A DNA stretch of 64,000 nucleotides from Pseudomonadales bacterium (GTDB taxonomy: Bacteria; Pseudomonadota; Gammaproteobacteria; Pseudomonadales; Porticoccaceae): positions 682,001 to 746,000 of the forward strand of contig JACKOF010000001.1 in assembly GCA_024234435.1 (NCBI GenBank), given 5' to 3'. The position numbers and the translations under genes were made by a program. Below, piece by piece: positions 52,462-61,929 of this stretch (its first letter is position 1; every line of letters begins with the position of its first letter). The notes below the pieces were generated by a model. That model saw only the letters and a list, made by a program, of their open reading frames with translations, was not told the origin of the DNA and made no database searches.

Positions 52462-55400
52462 ATGAGAATACTGCAGGTACGCTTCAAGAATCTGAACTCG
52501 CTGGTCGGTGAATGGCAAATCGACCTGATGCACCCGGCTTTCGCGTCTGATGGTATTTTCGCCATCACCGGACCCACTGGCGCAGGGAAGACCACGATCC
52601 TCGATGCTATTTGCCTCGCACTTTATGGGCGGACGCCTCGCCTGAACAAGGTCACCAAGAGCGGAAACGAAATCATGTCCCGCCAGACCGGCGAGTGCTT
52701 TGCCGAGGTGACCTTCGAAACCCAGACCGGCCGTTACCGCTGTCACTGGAGCCAACACCGGGCACGCAAGAAACCGGATGGCGAACTCCAGGCCCCGAAG
52801 CACGAAATTGCCAATGCCGATTCCGGCGAGATTTTCGAATCCAAGCTCAGAGGGGTAGCCGACCAGATTGAGTCGGCTACCGGCATGGACTTTGATCGTT
52901 TCACCCGATCCATGTTGCTGGCCCAGGGCGGCTTTGCTGCGTTCCTTCAGGCGGCACCGGATGATCGTGCGCCGATTCTGGAGCAGATCACGGGAACAGA
53001 GATCTACAGCCAGATATCTATCCGTGTCCATGAGCGCCATCGCGAGGAGCGGGAAAAACTAAACCTGCTTCAGGCTGAAACGGCAGGCATCGTGATTCTT
53101 GAGCCGGAGCAGGAACAGGAGATTGGGCAGGTACTGGGGACAAGGCAGAAGGAAGAGGCAGACCTTGCAGCTAGATTTTCTGAAATCGGACAATCTATTA
53201 CCTGGCTCACCACCATCGATGGGCTGAAGAAGGAAATCGTCAACCTGGCCGATGAAGCGAGCAAGCTGCAGTGCGATATCGAGACGTTCAAACCGGATCG
53301 TGAAAAGCTGGGTCGGGCTTTGAGCGCTACTTCGCTGGATGGCACCTACGCAACGCTAACCGCCACCCGAAAACAGCAGGCGGATGACAGTGCCGGTTTG
53401 AAAGCCGAGGATGAGGCTCTTCCGGGTCTGGAATCCTCCGCCAAGGAACAGGACGAGGCACTGAAATCAGCTGAGCAACAAACTGCTCGAGCCAAAGAAG
53501 AGTTGAAATCGGCTGCGGCTACATTGCAGAAGGTTCGCTCCCTTGATCAGAAAATTGCCGATCAAAAAAAAGCTGTATCGGAAGGGGATGAGGGCTGCAA
53601 TAAGGCTGCGGCAAAAATTGATGCAGACAAACAAGCCCGGCTCGAAGAGCAGAACAAACGATCCAAGGCTCATGAGACACGGGATCTCGTGGATGTCTAT
53701 CTCAAGGAGCATGCACAGGACGAATGGCTAGTCAGCGGTCTGGCTGGCGTTGAAGAACAGATCGCCAGCCTGCTCTCCAAGCAAAATGAAGTCGTTCAAA
53801 AGGAGGCTACTCAAGAAGCCGCCACGAAGGCTCTTGAATTGGCGACAAAGTCACTCGACGACTGTCACAAGCAATCCGGCATTCGGAAGCAGGAGTTGGA
53901 GGGTGCCTCGAAACAGCTTCAGCAGGGTAAGGATGGTTTGAGCCAACTACTGGGGGGGCGTTTGTTGCGGGAATACCGCACCGAGAAAGAAACCCTGCTG
54001 CGTGAAATGGCCTTCCTGGCGAAGATTGCGGAGCTTGAAGATCATCGGGCAAAGCTGGAGGATGGCAAGCCCTGTCCACTCTGCGGCGCAACCGAGCACC
54101 CGTTTGCGGAGGGGAATGCCCCTGTTCCCGATGAAACCGAAAAGAAAATCGACGACCTGACTAGGCTAATCAGTAAGGCTGAAAATCAGGAATCCACCAT
54201 CAAGAAACTCGAAGAAGCTGAGAGCCTGGCCCGCAGAAACCTGACGGAGGCTGAGAAGTTGGAGTCAGCAGCGGCCAATGACAAGAAGGCTGCCGAGAAA
54301 GCCCACGCCGAGGTGAAGGACGGCCTGGTGAAACTCCTTGCCGATTTTGCCGAACGCAGGCAGGCCGTTACTACGAAACTCCAGCCGCTTGGTATTGCGG
54401 GTATCCCTGATACGGACATTTCATCACTGATCGAAACACTCAAGGCGCGGCTGACGGCGTGGCAGGCCCAGGTAAAGAAAAAGACGGACATCGAGAAACA
54501 GATTGCCGACATCGACAGTGAGCTGAAGCGGTTGGATGCGGTTATCGAAACTCAAGGCACCGCCCTGGCCGAAAAGCTGGATCGTCTTGAAACCTTGAAG
54601 AAGGAACTCGCCACCGGAAGTGATGAGCGTAATGCACTGTACGGCGACAAGAATCCCGACAATGAGGAGCGCCGTTTAAACAAGGCGATTTCTGATGCCG
54701 AAGATGCGGAGAAGCAGGTCAGAGAGCGGCACAATGAGCTCCAACAAAAATGGAATACCGCGAAGGCCCATGCTGAATCTTTAAAGAAACGCATCGAATT
54801 GCGAGAGCCGGAACTGAGAGGTCTTGAAACCAAATTCTCCGCAGCGCTCGCGCCAGTTGGATTTTCAAATGAAGAACAGTTCTTGGCGGCCATACTGCCC
54901 TCTGAAGCTCGGGCGGAGCTGACAGCCACGGCCAAGGATTTGGATGAGCGTCAAACGGAACTGAAGGCCAGACGGAAGGATCGGGAAATGCGTCTTGCTA
55001 CGGAAATGGCACGCAAGGTCACCGATAAATCGCTGGAGGAGCTTGAGCCTCAATTCAAAGAGCAAGAGGATAATCTGAGAGACCTGCGTGACATCATTGC
55101 CGGTCTTAAGCACAAGATTAGTGAGAATGCAGCAGCAAAGGAGCGGATAAAGGAAAAGCATGCAGCTATCGACGCCCAGAAAAAAGAGTGCAGTAGGTGG
55201 GACAACCTACACGATTTGATAGGTTCTTCAGACGGTAAGAAGTATCGAAACTTTGCACAGGGGCTGACTTTCGAAATGATGATTGGTCATGCCAATCGGG
55301 AGCTGCAGAAAATGACTGACCGCTATTTGTTGATTCGCGATGAGACTCAGCCACTTGAACTCAACGTGGTCGACAGCTACCAGGCCGGAGAGATTCGCTC

Positions 55401-55737
55401 CACCAAAAACCTTTCTGGTGGTGAGAGCTTTATTGTCAGCTTGTCCCTGGCTCTGGGTTTGTCCCACATGGCCAGCAAGAATGTACGGGTGGACTCACTG
55501 TTCCTAGATGAAGGTTTCGGAACATTGGATGAGGAAGCGCTCGACACAGCTCTAGAAACGCTCGCGGGGCTGCAGCAGGATGGAAAGTTGATTGGCGTGA
55601 TTTCACATGTTGCTGCATTAAAAGAGCGGATTAGTACGCAAATTCAGGTGACTCCCCAAACCGGTGGCAGAAGCCAGATTTTTGGGCCTGGATGCGGGAG
55701 ATTGGATGCGACAGGGTTGGCCGTAGAAGCTGGCTGA
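52462..55737 (+). CDS. sbcC: exonuclease subunit SbcC (Rad50-type ATPase)
   Basis: A 1,091-residue SMC-like ATPase. Walker A TGPTGAGKTTILDAICLALYG is at residues 34-54, the coiled coil spans about 190-950, and the zinc hook CPLCG is near 537. The signature LSGGESFIVSLSLALGLSHM (about 987-1006) and Walker B VDSLFLDEGFGTLDEEALD (about 1012-1030) close the ATPase. It works with SbcD on hairpins, ends and palindromic DNA. Full length. It is the last gene of the co-directional block that starts at brxA. Confidence 0.95.
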   Translation: MRILQVRFKNLNSLVGEWQIDLMHPAFASDGIFAITGPTGAGKTTILDAICLALYGRTPRLNKVTKSGNEIMSRQTGECFAEVTFETQTGRYRCHWSQHRARKKPDGELQAPKHEIANADSGEIFESKLRGVADQIESATGMDFDRFTRSMLLAQGGFAAFLQAAPDDRAPILEQITGTEIYSQISIRVHERHREEREKLNLLQAETAGIVILEPEQEQEIGQVLGTRQKEEADLAARFSEIGQSITWLTTIDGLKKEIVNLADEASKLQCDIETFKPDREKLGRALSATSLDGTYATLTATRKQQADDSAGLKAEDEALPGLESSAKEQDEALKSAEQQTARAKEELKSAAATLQKVRSLDQKIADQKKAVSEGDEGCNKAAAKIDADKQARLEEQNKRSKAHETRDLVDVYLKEHAQDEWLVSGLAGVEEQIASLLSKQNEVVQKEATQEAATKALELATKSLDDCHKQSGIRKQELEGASKQLQQGKDGLSQLLGGRLLREYRTEKETLLREMAFLAKIAELEDHRAKLEDGKPCPLCGATEHPFAEGNAPVPDETEKKIDDLTRLISKAENQESTIKKLEEAESLARRNLTEAEKLESAAANDKKAAEKAHAEVKDGLVKLLADFAERRQAVTTKLQPLGIAGIPDTDISSLIETLKARLTAWQAQVKKKTDIEKQIADIDSELKRLDAVIETQGTALAEKLDRLETLKKELATGSDERNALYGDKNPDNEERRLNKAISDAEDAEKQVRERHNELQQKWNTAKAHAESLKKRIELREPELRGLETKFSAALAPVGFSNEEQFLAAILPSEARAELTATAKDLDERQTELKARRKDREMRLATEMARKVTDKSLEELEPQFKEQEDNLRDLRDIIAGLKHKISENAAAKERIKEKHAAIDAQKKECSRWDNLHDLIGSSDGKKYRNFAQGLTFEMMIGHANRELQKMTDRYLLIRDETQPLELNVVDSYQAGEIRSTKNLSGGESFIVSLSLALGLSHMASKNVRVDSLFLDEGFGTLDEEALDTALETLAGLQQDGKLIGVISHVAALKERISTQIQVTPQTGGRSQIFGPGCGRLDATGLAVEAG

Positions 55738-55864
55738 CTCAACAGTATTGGATGATTTCACAATAGCCTAAGGGCACTTGATAAACTATCAGGCCGCAGA
55801 GGAAAAACGTCGATCTGCTATCGAGTGAGAGATATTTAGTTTTGCCATTGTTTGGTGCGGGTAA

Positions 55865-57220
55865 TTGAAAAATAGCGCATTGTCACGTGAAGAACTGTTT
55901 GCTTCGGTTTGGGATCGTCCTTCCAAAGAGGTAGCTCGTGAACTGGGTATTTCAGACGTCGCGCTTGGTAAGCTGTGTCAACGACTGCAAGTGCCAAAAC
56001 CGCCGAGGGGCTATTGGGCCAAGATTGCTGCCGGTCGCAAACCAAGACAGCCACCACTTCAAGCCTACCGTACGGAAGTCGAAAAGCGGTTAAAAAAGCA
56101 GACCAGATCAACCACCCCAATACGGCTCTCTAAGCTGCAGTTGGAATTTCTCAAGTTGGCTTTCGATGAATTGGCTGCGACGGGAATAGAGGTCGGTGAA
56201 TCTGTGCTGGCCTATGATGGCATCCGATCCATCCCCTCGGAACTCGCTGCGCAGGTTTTGATCATTCTTCAGACTCGGTATGAAAAATGGGTTGAAGCGA
56301 GAACGACAGCTTCAAGTATGAACGGAGCCATTAGCAGTCTGAGTAATCTTGTCGCTAAATTGCTGCCTTACGCGAAGGAGCAGCTGTTAGTTTTCCATAG
56401 ACAGTCGGACGAACGGTACTCTCGTTCACTGGACCCTAGTATCTCCATTCGGGCGACTGAAGATTTCCTGCGGCGAATTGCTCATCTTTCTCGGTTAGCG
56501 CGAACCAACGGCTGTGCCTATGTTGCCGCCGACATGTCAGCCTTGGAACATGCGTGGTCAGTTAATCAGATATCTTCTCCCCGTGTGTACTCGAAATCAA
56601 AGACGGAGCTGTGCGTATCCTCTAACGAGGTCTGGGTCAGAGCCCAGCTGGACAATTCCTGGTCACATGATCAGTTCGAGACTGTTCGATTACCCCTGAG
56701 AGAGATTTGTCCAATTGACCTGGTGCCGGCATCGGAGCTGCGATTGCCGGGCAAAATCTCACGATCTGCGATGCAGCACCCTTATGCCGAACGTCTGCAG
56801 GCATTACAGGAAGCGCGGGTAATCTATGACGGTTTGGTAGATGCGACCTATGACATGGATAGATCGGTGCCGAACGAGCGACTCGCTCTATTCGATCGGC
56901 TGTGGTTCTCTCAGTCCGAAACTGGTCCGTTTGTGACTGCGAGGCGCGCCTGGCAGCGATTGGAGACCGACCTGGAGCGGTGGGGGGAGGAACTCGAAAG
57001 TGAGACGGTAGCCCTGTGTCAGGATATCTTGGGTATCGAGACCGGTGATATCGTGGTGGTTGAGTCAGGTAAGAGCACAGTGCGACTAAAGGTTGAAGGC
57101 ATGAATGTGTATTTGTCCGATGAGCGTGTCATGTTCGGCGTGTGGGGCACCAGATTTCGCAAAGACGGCCTCCCCGGGAAGCGCTCTGAGCATTTTGCCA
57201 TTGTTGTCGAGAATGACTGA
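55865..57220 (+). CDS. unrecognised HTH-containing protein (451 aa)
   Basis: The TTG at 55865 is the best start visible, though its ribosome site is weak; 127 bases separate it from sbcC, enough for an own promoter. Residues 5-40 form an HTH (SREELFASVWDRPSKEVARELGISDVALGKLCQRLQVP), followed by a basic segment (PPRGYWAKIAAGRKPRQPP). The rest is a long helical region with Trp-rich parts and an acidic C-terminal domain. I have seen this N-terminal pattern in mobile-element and defence-island proteins of unknown function. No catalytic motif is visible. Confidence 0.7.
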   Translation: MKNSALSREELFASVWDRPSKEVARELGISDVALGKLCQRLQVPKPPRGYWAKIAAGRKPRQPPLQAYRTEVEKRLKKQTRSTTPIRLSKLQLEFLKLAFDELAATGIEVGESVLAYDGIRSIPSELAAQVLIILQTRYEKWVEARTTASSMNGAISSLSNLVAKLLPYAKEQLLVFHRQSDERYSRSLDPSISIRATEDFLRRIAHLSRLARTNGCAYVAADMSALEHAWSVNQISSPRVYSKSKTELCVSSNEVWVRAQLDNSWSHDQFETVRLPLREICPIDLVPASELRLPGKISRSAMQHPYAERLQALQEARVIYDGLVDATYDMDRSVPNERLALFDRLWFSQSETGPFVTARRAWQRLETDLERWGEELESETVALCQDILGIETGDIVVVESGKSTVRLKVEGMNVYLSDERVMFGVWGTRFRKDGLPGKRSEHFAIVVEND

Positions 57221-57582
57221 GATCCCTTTGAGGCGCTAAGGGGAGAGATGTTGTAACATCGTCAGCATGTGAGTTTTTTGCTAACCCCATCCATAGGGGA
57301 CACTCGGTTGTTCTGGTGCTTGCCCTTTAAGGCTGGGCTAACCAGTAAAAAAATGAAATTATTTTCAAGTAATTCCTGAGCATGGTATTTTTCGTGGTAT
57401 TTGGAATATGGTGATTTGTAACTGTATGAAAAATAAGAAAAATAAATGCTTATTTACAATCGAGTGGATGACAGGTACTGGCAGGCATTGTCTGGCACTG
57501 GCTGGTATTTCGGCTGAGGGTTAAAGAACTTTCCGCTAAGCAATAGGCTGTATAAAAGCACAACATCGCAAGGAAGCGGATC
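57221..57582. other. gap between the defence block and the IS91-like remnant
   Basis: These 362 bases hold no credible gene. A short palindrome GATGTTGTAACATC is at 57247-57260. An AT-rich stretch follows (about 57340-57450), then degenerate copies of a TGGCA/CTGG motif at 57470-57510. The end just before 57583 has AAGGAAG, the ribosome site of the transposase. It probably includes the outer end of the IS91-like element; I could not place its terminus. Confidence 0.5.
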
Positions 57583-58341
57583 ATGTATCATGTGGCCGCC
57601 AGGATGGCCAGCCCGGACGAGTATGCTGGTCGTTACCAGCGTCACCGGCCGGAGCAAACCCTGCTCTATCAGATGGTTGACGAGTATTACCCGGTATTTG
57701 CAGGCCTTATGGCAGCTTTCCCTTTCAGTTGCGCTTTCTGTTCGCCAGCCAGCCAGCGATCATGGGGCAGGTGCTCGGCATCGTTTATCGCGTGCTTGCC
57801 ACGCACCTGATCAAGAAGTCATGGCATACCCACAGGGCAGCCCACACGGGCGCGGTCACCCTCATCCAGCGCTTTGGCTCGGCGCTCGATCTGAATATCC
57901 ACTTTCACATGCTGTTCCTCGATGGGGTGTACGTCGACCGTCCCGATGGGGCTGCCCGGTTTCGCTGGGTCAAGGCGCCCACCACTGAGGAGCTCACGCA
58001 ACTGGCGCACACCATCGCCCAACAGTCGGCACCGGGCGTTGGTCACGCCGGCAAAGCGAGGCAGGGGTAACAAGGTCAGGGTAGCCGATGAACCGGCAAC
58101 ACCAGCACAACGACGAGCGTCGATGACATGGGCGCAGCGGCTCAAGCGTGTTTTCAATATCGACATCGAGACATGCAGCGCCTGCGGCGGTGCAATGAAA
58201 GTCATCGCCTGCATCGAAGACTCTGTGGTGATCAAGCAGATCCTCGATCACCTGAAGCAGAAAGCCGAAATCAGCGAGACCAGGGAGCTACCCGAAGGCC
58301 GGGCGCCGCCGGTTGAGTTGCCGCAGGGGCTGTTTGACTGA
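57583..58341 (+). pseudogene. IS91-family (ISCR-like) transposase, internally deleted and frameshifted
   Basis: The frame starts well (AAGGAAG then ATG) and reads an IS91 N-terminus, YAGRYQRHRPEQTLLYQMVDEYYP. At about 57715 the frame breaks and the zinc-finger part is missing. Another frame continues with RFLFASQPAIMGQVLG and NIHFHMLFLDGVYVDR (the HUH-type His-x-His). A further loss near 58065 leads to the end, RLKRVFNIDIETCSACGGAMKVIACI and ELPQGLFD. At least two deletions are present, so the rolling-circle transposase is dead. Confidence 0.85.
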
Positions 58342-58555
58342 CGATTCCGAAAACAACGATACCAACCAGGATGCTGCACTCACGTCACCACGGCAGGGAT
58401 TCGTCGTGTTGGCTGTCGGAAAAGGAGCCGCTAGTGGGAAAGAGGAGGGTGAGTTTTCAGCGTTGTTGGCTCCCCGTCAGCCGGATTCGGGCTGCATCGC
58501 AGGGGTGCCGAGAGAGTCAACTGCGATCCAAAGCTGTTGGACGTGAGTGAAAAGG

Positions 58556-58574
58556 GCGTTTATTCTTCCTATAC
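58556..58574 (+). other. oriIS-like end of the IS91/ISCR element
   Basis: The sequence GCGTTTATTCTTCCTATAC matches the known ISCR oriIS (GCGTTTGAACTTCCTATAC) at all but three positions. It lies 215 bases beyond the transposase stop, as oriIS does in ISCR elements, where rolling-circle replication starts. TonB-receptor sequence begins immediately after it, so this is the right boundary of the element. Confidence 0.7.
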
Positions 58575-58623
58575 GCAGATCTGGTTCTGCATCACCTTTT
58601 ATGCGAGGAATTGGATCTCAAAG
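58575..58623 (+). pseudogene. TonB-dependent receptor plug fragment, left of the IS3-family element
   Basis: These 49 bases read RSGSASPFMRGIGSQ, the strand before the plug-domain core of a TonB-dependent receptor. They lie between the oriIS-like end and an IS3-family element. Removing that element joins them in frame to the fragment at 59885. Everything upstream of this point in the receptor was lost to the IS91-like element. Confidence 0.7.
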
Positions 58624-58631
58624 TGTAATGG

Positions 58632-59444
58632 TCAACTAAATTTGGCCACGGTTTTATATTCAATCCAGAACTTTCGTTCAGATTCATTTGGGCTTAATCC
58701 GCTGTTGTGTTGATGGGGCCTGGTTTGGCTGTAATAGCCAGCAATGTAATTAATAATTGAGTTCTTGGCTTCCTGGAAACTGCCATAACCTATTGTTGGA
58801 ACCCATTCTGTTTTTAGACTTCTGAAGAAGCGCTCCATTGGACTATTGTCCCAGCAATTACCTCGACGGCTCATACTTTGAGTTATCTGATATCGCCAAA
58901 GCAGCTGACGGTATTTTCGACTCGTATAATGACTGCCTTGATCAGAGTGGAACATCACACCTTGAGGCCTGCCACGTAACTCATAGGCCATCGTTAATGC
59001 CGCACCCGTTAGCTGACTATCAGGTGATAACGACAAAGCCCAGCCTATAGGCTTTCTGGCAAACAGATCCAAGACGACCGCTAAATAAGCCCAGCGTTTA
59101 CCTGTCCAGATGTAGGTGACATCACCACACCAAACTTGATTGGGTTTGGCTACTGAAAATTGGCGTTCGAGTGTATTAGGTATCGCTACATGTTCCTGAT
59201 TCACCTTTCGGTAGGAATGGCTTGGAAGCTGGCAGCTCACCAGCTTTAACGCTTTCATTAACTTACTCGCACGATAGCGACTGAGTGGTATGCCGCGAGC
59301 AGAGACGATACCAGCAATCGTTCGAGCACCCGCTGAACCGTTACTTTTTTCATAAGCAGCCCGAACTTCACTCAACAGTTTTACACGCTCAGGCGAAATC
59401 CTGCGAGGGCGGTTAGCCCAATACCGATAACTGCTTCGATGCAC
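58632..59444 (-). CDS. IS3-family transposase OrfB
   Basis: A 270-residue integrase-core protein; the frame is open further upstream to about 59,530, consistent with expression as an OrfAB fusion by -1 frameshifting. DDE residues: Asp in VWCGDVTYIW, Asp in MFHSDQGSHY and Glu in SPMERFFRSLKTEW. The end KFWIEYKTVAKF runs into the inverted repeat. Frame intact. Confidence 0.92.
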   Translation of the reverse strand: MHRSSYRYWANRPRRISPERVKLLSEVRAAYEKSNGSAGARTIAGIVSARGIPLSRYRASKLMKALKLVSCQLPSHSYRKVNQEHVAIPNTLERQFSVAKPNQVWCGDVTYIWTGKRWAYLAVVLDLFARKPIGWALSLSPDSQLTGAALTMAYELRGRPQGVMFHSDQGSHYTSRKYRQLLWRYQITQSMSRRGNCWDNSPMERFFRSLKTEWVPTIGYGSFQEAKNSIINYIAGYYSQTRPHQHNSGLSPNESERKFWIEYKTVAKFS

Positions 59445-59497
59445 GTTAAATACATCGCAGATTAACGTGACCGCGTGGCTCTCTTTGATTTTCTCGA

Positions 59498-59809
59498 TTA
59501 ACGAGAATTGCTCAGGGAGTCTGACATCAAGAGAGCGGTAGCCTTTTTTAGAATCTCTTTTTCCTCCTCGATGCGCTTTATTTTCTTCTCTAGCTCGAGG
59601 ATTTTTTGTTGCTCTGGTGTCATCGGTGTGGCTTTAGGCGATTTACCAGCGCGTTCTTCTCTAAGCTGACGAACCCACTTATCCATGGTGGATTTACCAA
59701 CGCCCATGGCGTCGGCAGCGTCTCGAACGGTATAGCCTTGATCGACAACGAGCTGTGCTGCTTCAAGTCTAAATTCGGGGCTAAACGTGGGTCTTTTTTG
59801 TTTTGTCAT
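59498..59809 (-). CDS. IS3-family transposase OrfA
   Basis: The ATG at 59809 (MTKQKRPTFSPEFRLEAAQLV) is preferred to the upstream in-frame ATG at 59845. The 103-residue product has an HTH (VRDAADAMGVGKSTMDKWVRQL) and a zipper-like helix ending EEKEILKKATALLMSDS, the classical OrfA tail of the IS3 family, where frameshifting into orfB usually occurs. Confidence 0.9.
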   Translation of the reverse strand: MTKQKRPTFSPEFRLEAAQLVVDQGYTVRDAADAMGVGKSTMDKWVRQLREERAGKSPKATPMTPEQQKILELEKKIKRIEEEKEILKKATALLMSDSLSNSR

Positions 59810-59884
59810 TACGTCACCTGTTTTATTCCGAGGTGATAATATCACCTCTAATCAGGTGGCCAAATTCACTATGCCACTACAAAG

Positions 59885-60302
59885 TGGCACTTTCGGGATT
59901 GAGTCAGCTGTGGCCATGTATTTGGATGATGTCTATATAAGCGGACATATCGATGCTGTGATGGAGTTAAATAATATTGAAAGAATCGAAGTCTTAAAAG
60001 GTCCGCAAGGCACCTTGTTTAGCCGCAATACAACGGGCGGGGTTATACATGTAATTACTAAAGATCCGACTTCCGAACCGCAAGCCGAAATTGAAGAAAA
60101 ATTAGGTAACTACGATACTTATGGTGGCAGCTTTTACGGAAGTACAGGATTAACCGAAGATCTAGTTGCGGATATGGCGTTGCAATTTCAACGGCAAGAT
60201 GAGGGCTATGGGGTCAACCAGAGTTTCGTCAAATTTTATTTTGAATACAAGTATAATCCTGCTTTTTGTTGGTCTGATCTAGATTATCAGCGGATGAATT
60301 GA
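59885..60302 (+). pseudogene. TonB-dependent receptor fragment (plug domain), right of the IS3-family element
   Basis: The native part starts after the AAG target duplication and reads GIESAVAMYLDDVYIS, ERIEVLKGPQGTLFSRNTTGG and VITKDP, a plug domain of an outer-membrane TonB-dependent receptor (siderophore, vitamin or glycan uptake). Receptor-like sequence ends near 60,215 (ALQFQRQDEGYGVN) and a short unrelated tail runs to a TGA. The gene lacks its start and its whole barrel. The 'SRNTTGG' change from the usual GRNTTGG may be later decay. Confidence 0.85.
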
Positions 60303-60360
60303 TAGCCTGGTTATATTTTTTAAGTTGTTTTATCCAGATAAAGGCACCAGAATCAAGGAT

Positions 60361-61227
60361 ATGTTTATGCAGTTACCATTCATATTTTCAAACAAGCAAA
60401 TTATCTATGGCGCCTTCGGCTTTTTAGCTCTGATTATCCTTCCGCAAATTGTTTTTTCTTCCAACGATTCTGTCATTCGTGCCGATTTACCGATCCTTGA
60501 AGACGTCTATAAGGATGTGCATGCAAAGCGTAAAGATTACGAAATTTACGGATTTTACCCCGGCATGTCGCGTCAGGAAGTGCTTGATCAAGCGCAGAAT
60601 ATAGCTGATGAAGAGATCAAATATATTCGCCCGCAAAGCGATGCTCCGCTAGAATTTTATATCGAGAAAGGTCGTATACAGATTAAAACGAAATTTTCAA
60701 CCTCTGCTGCTCATAAAAAAATCTTGCGGCATCGTGAGCAAAAAGAAAATGACTCCGTTACTTTTGCTACCTGGATCCAGATTGAAGAATTATACGAAGA
60801 TGGCAAACTCAATAGTGAGAAAATTTTAAAGCGTGCCCGTGAAAAATTTGGTGCGCCAATCGCGGAGACGCAGAGCGATAAATTTCATGCATTAGAATAT
60901 AGAATGGATGATGCGATATATGAAGTTGCACGGCGCCAATGCATTGCTGAAGTGATTGAAAAAAATGAGGATAGAGCGTATGGATATGGTGCAGAGTTCG
61001 GACGCAAAGTGGCACACATAAAAGCGGAGCCGTTAGCTGAGGCTATGAAAATGTGTCCGAATAGTGTGCCTGCATTACGCCGAGCAATGATCAGTGAAAT
61101 GAGTCCACGATTAGAGGTCCGTGTTATTGCACCTCGTAACCGCGTTATTTATACCATGAGCTATGAAGCGGGAAAGACATTCCAGTATCGTAACGCAATC
61201 AAAGATTTAGCGAAGATCAAAGAGTAA
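60361..61227 (+). CDS. hypothetical membrane-anchored protein (288 aa)
   Basis: Start at the ATG 60361 or the in-frame ATG 60367; the latter sits better behind AAGG at 60354. An N-terminal membrane segment (IIYGAFGFLALIILPQIVF, about residues 12-30) is followed by a soluble domain with a repeated small strand-helix pattern (IYGFYPGMSRQEVLDQA, and LEYRMDDAIYEVARR later). No known family. The YGFYPGMSRQEV segment resembles modules in periplasmic proteins that follow a 'G-x-x-PGMS' turn. It converges with the PDZ-gene fragment at 61245. Confidence 0.6.
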   Translation: MFMQLPFIFSNKQIIYGAFGFLALIILPQIVFSSNDSVIRADLPILEDVYKDVHAKRKDYEIYGFYPGMSRQEVLDQAQNIADEEIKYIRPQSDAPLEFYIEKGRIQIKTKFSTSAAHKKILRHREQKENDSVTFATWIQIEELYEDGKLNSEKILKRAREKFGAPIAETQSDKFHALEYRMDDAIYEVARRQCIAEVIEKNEDRAYGYGAEFGRKVAHIKAEPLAEAMKMCPNSVPALRRAMISEMSPRLEVRVIAPRNRVIYTMSYEAGKTFQYRNAIKDLAKIKE

Positions 61228-61244
61228 TAACTCTCTATCTACAT

Positions 61245-61916
61245 CTAAATATACATACTCATTAAAAAACTAGGGGCCGAAGCAGCTAAGCCCTTTATTG
61301 AGGTCGTGTTATTTTTAAGTTCTTTCGGTTTCTGCTTAATCAAATTAACCATGTCATTATAGAAAACACCGGCATGATTCATCGCACCGTATTCTGCAAA
61401 CAGGTCGGCTGCACCGGATAGGGCAATGACACTTTTCTTTGTGTTCATATAAACGTAATCGAAGTGACGTTTTTCAGGTTTGAGGCCCAGTTTCTCCATC
61501 GCTGAAAACAATCTGGCCTTCTCATAGTCGATCAGGCTTTTATCCTGAAAAAACAGGGCATCCATTTTTTTATAAGCTGAGAGCGCTTTTTGTTGTCTTC
61601 CAAGTAAACTATAACGCTCTACTTTACTGCTGTAGTGACGCATTATTGAACTATTATATTGAGTTGTTGGTTGTGAGTTATCGAGAACAGTTTCAAGACA
61701 GGTTGCATCAGGGGGCATGTAGCAGTTGGAATAAAAATTATTACCTTGCTGCTTTGGAAGGCGACGTGACGGTTTGTTGGCATCAACCATAATACGGTTA
61801 AGTCCGCCTTTACGCTCTACCATGACTATAAAGGGCTGCCCTTTTGCGATGTTGTACTTCAGCATGCGTTCTGCTTGATCGATAAACCAGATGGCAATGA
61901 TCTGCCTGATTTCTTC
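61245..61916 (-). pseudogene. PDZ-domain protein, C-terminal fragment split by the IS407-like element
   Basis: Reading from 61916 the frame gives EEIRQIIAIWFIDQAERMLKY, which continues the PDZ domain begun at 63314 (…INGVADLPGVF) on the other side of an insertion element; GQPFIVMVERKGGLNRIMVDA follows as the last PDZ strands. A helical region of about 160 residues comes after, with no recognised domain. The internal ATG at 61865 probably does not start a real protein. The intact gene would encode a secreted or periplasmic protein of about 300 residues. Confidence 0.72.
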
Positions 61917-61929
61917 GGACCACTGTCAT

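Larger units (their letters stand above)
58624..59881 (-). mobile_element. IS3-family insertion sequence (1,258 bp) with 3-bp target duplication AAG
   Basis: Inverted ends read TGTAATGG...AATTTGGCCAC on the left and TGTAGTGG...AATTTGGCCAC on the right (reverse-complemented). AAG flanks both sides (58621-58623 and 59882-59884). The transposase genes are on the minus strand. The element splits a TonB-receptor remnant; precise excision would rejoin that frame exactly. It is unrelated in sequence to the IS3-family copies at 1279 and 61917. Confidence 0.92.

Noticed and set aside
52423..53040. Minus-strand frame of 205 codons over the sbcD/sbcC junction
   Set aside because: It covers the sbcC ATPase start and the sbcD end, both clearly coding on the plus strand.
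57247..57260. Attachment site or terminator near the end of the block
   Set aside because: GATGTTGTAACATC is a small palindrome without T-run and without a second copy noticed at the left side of the island.
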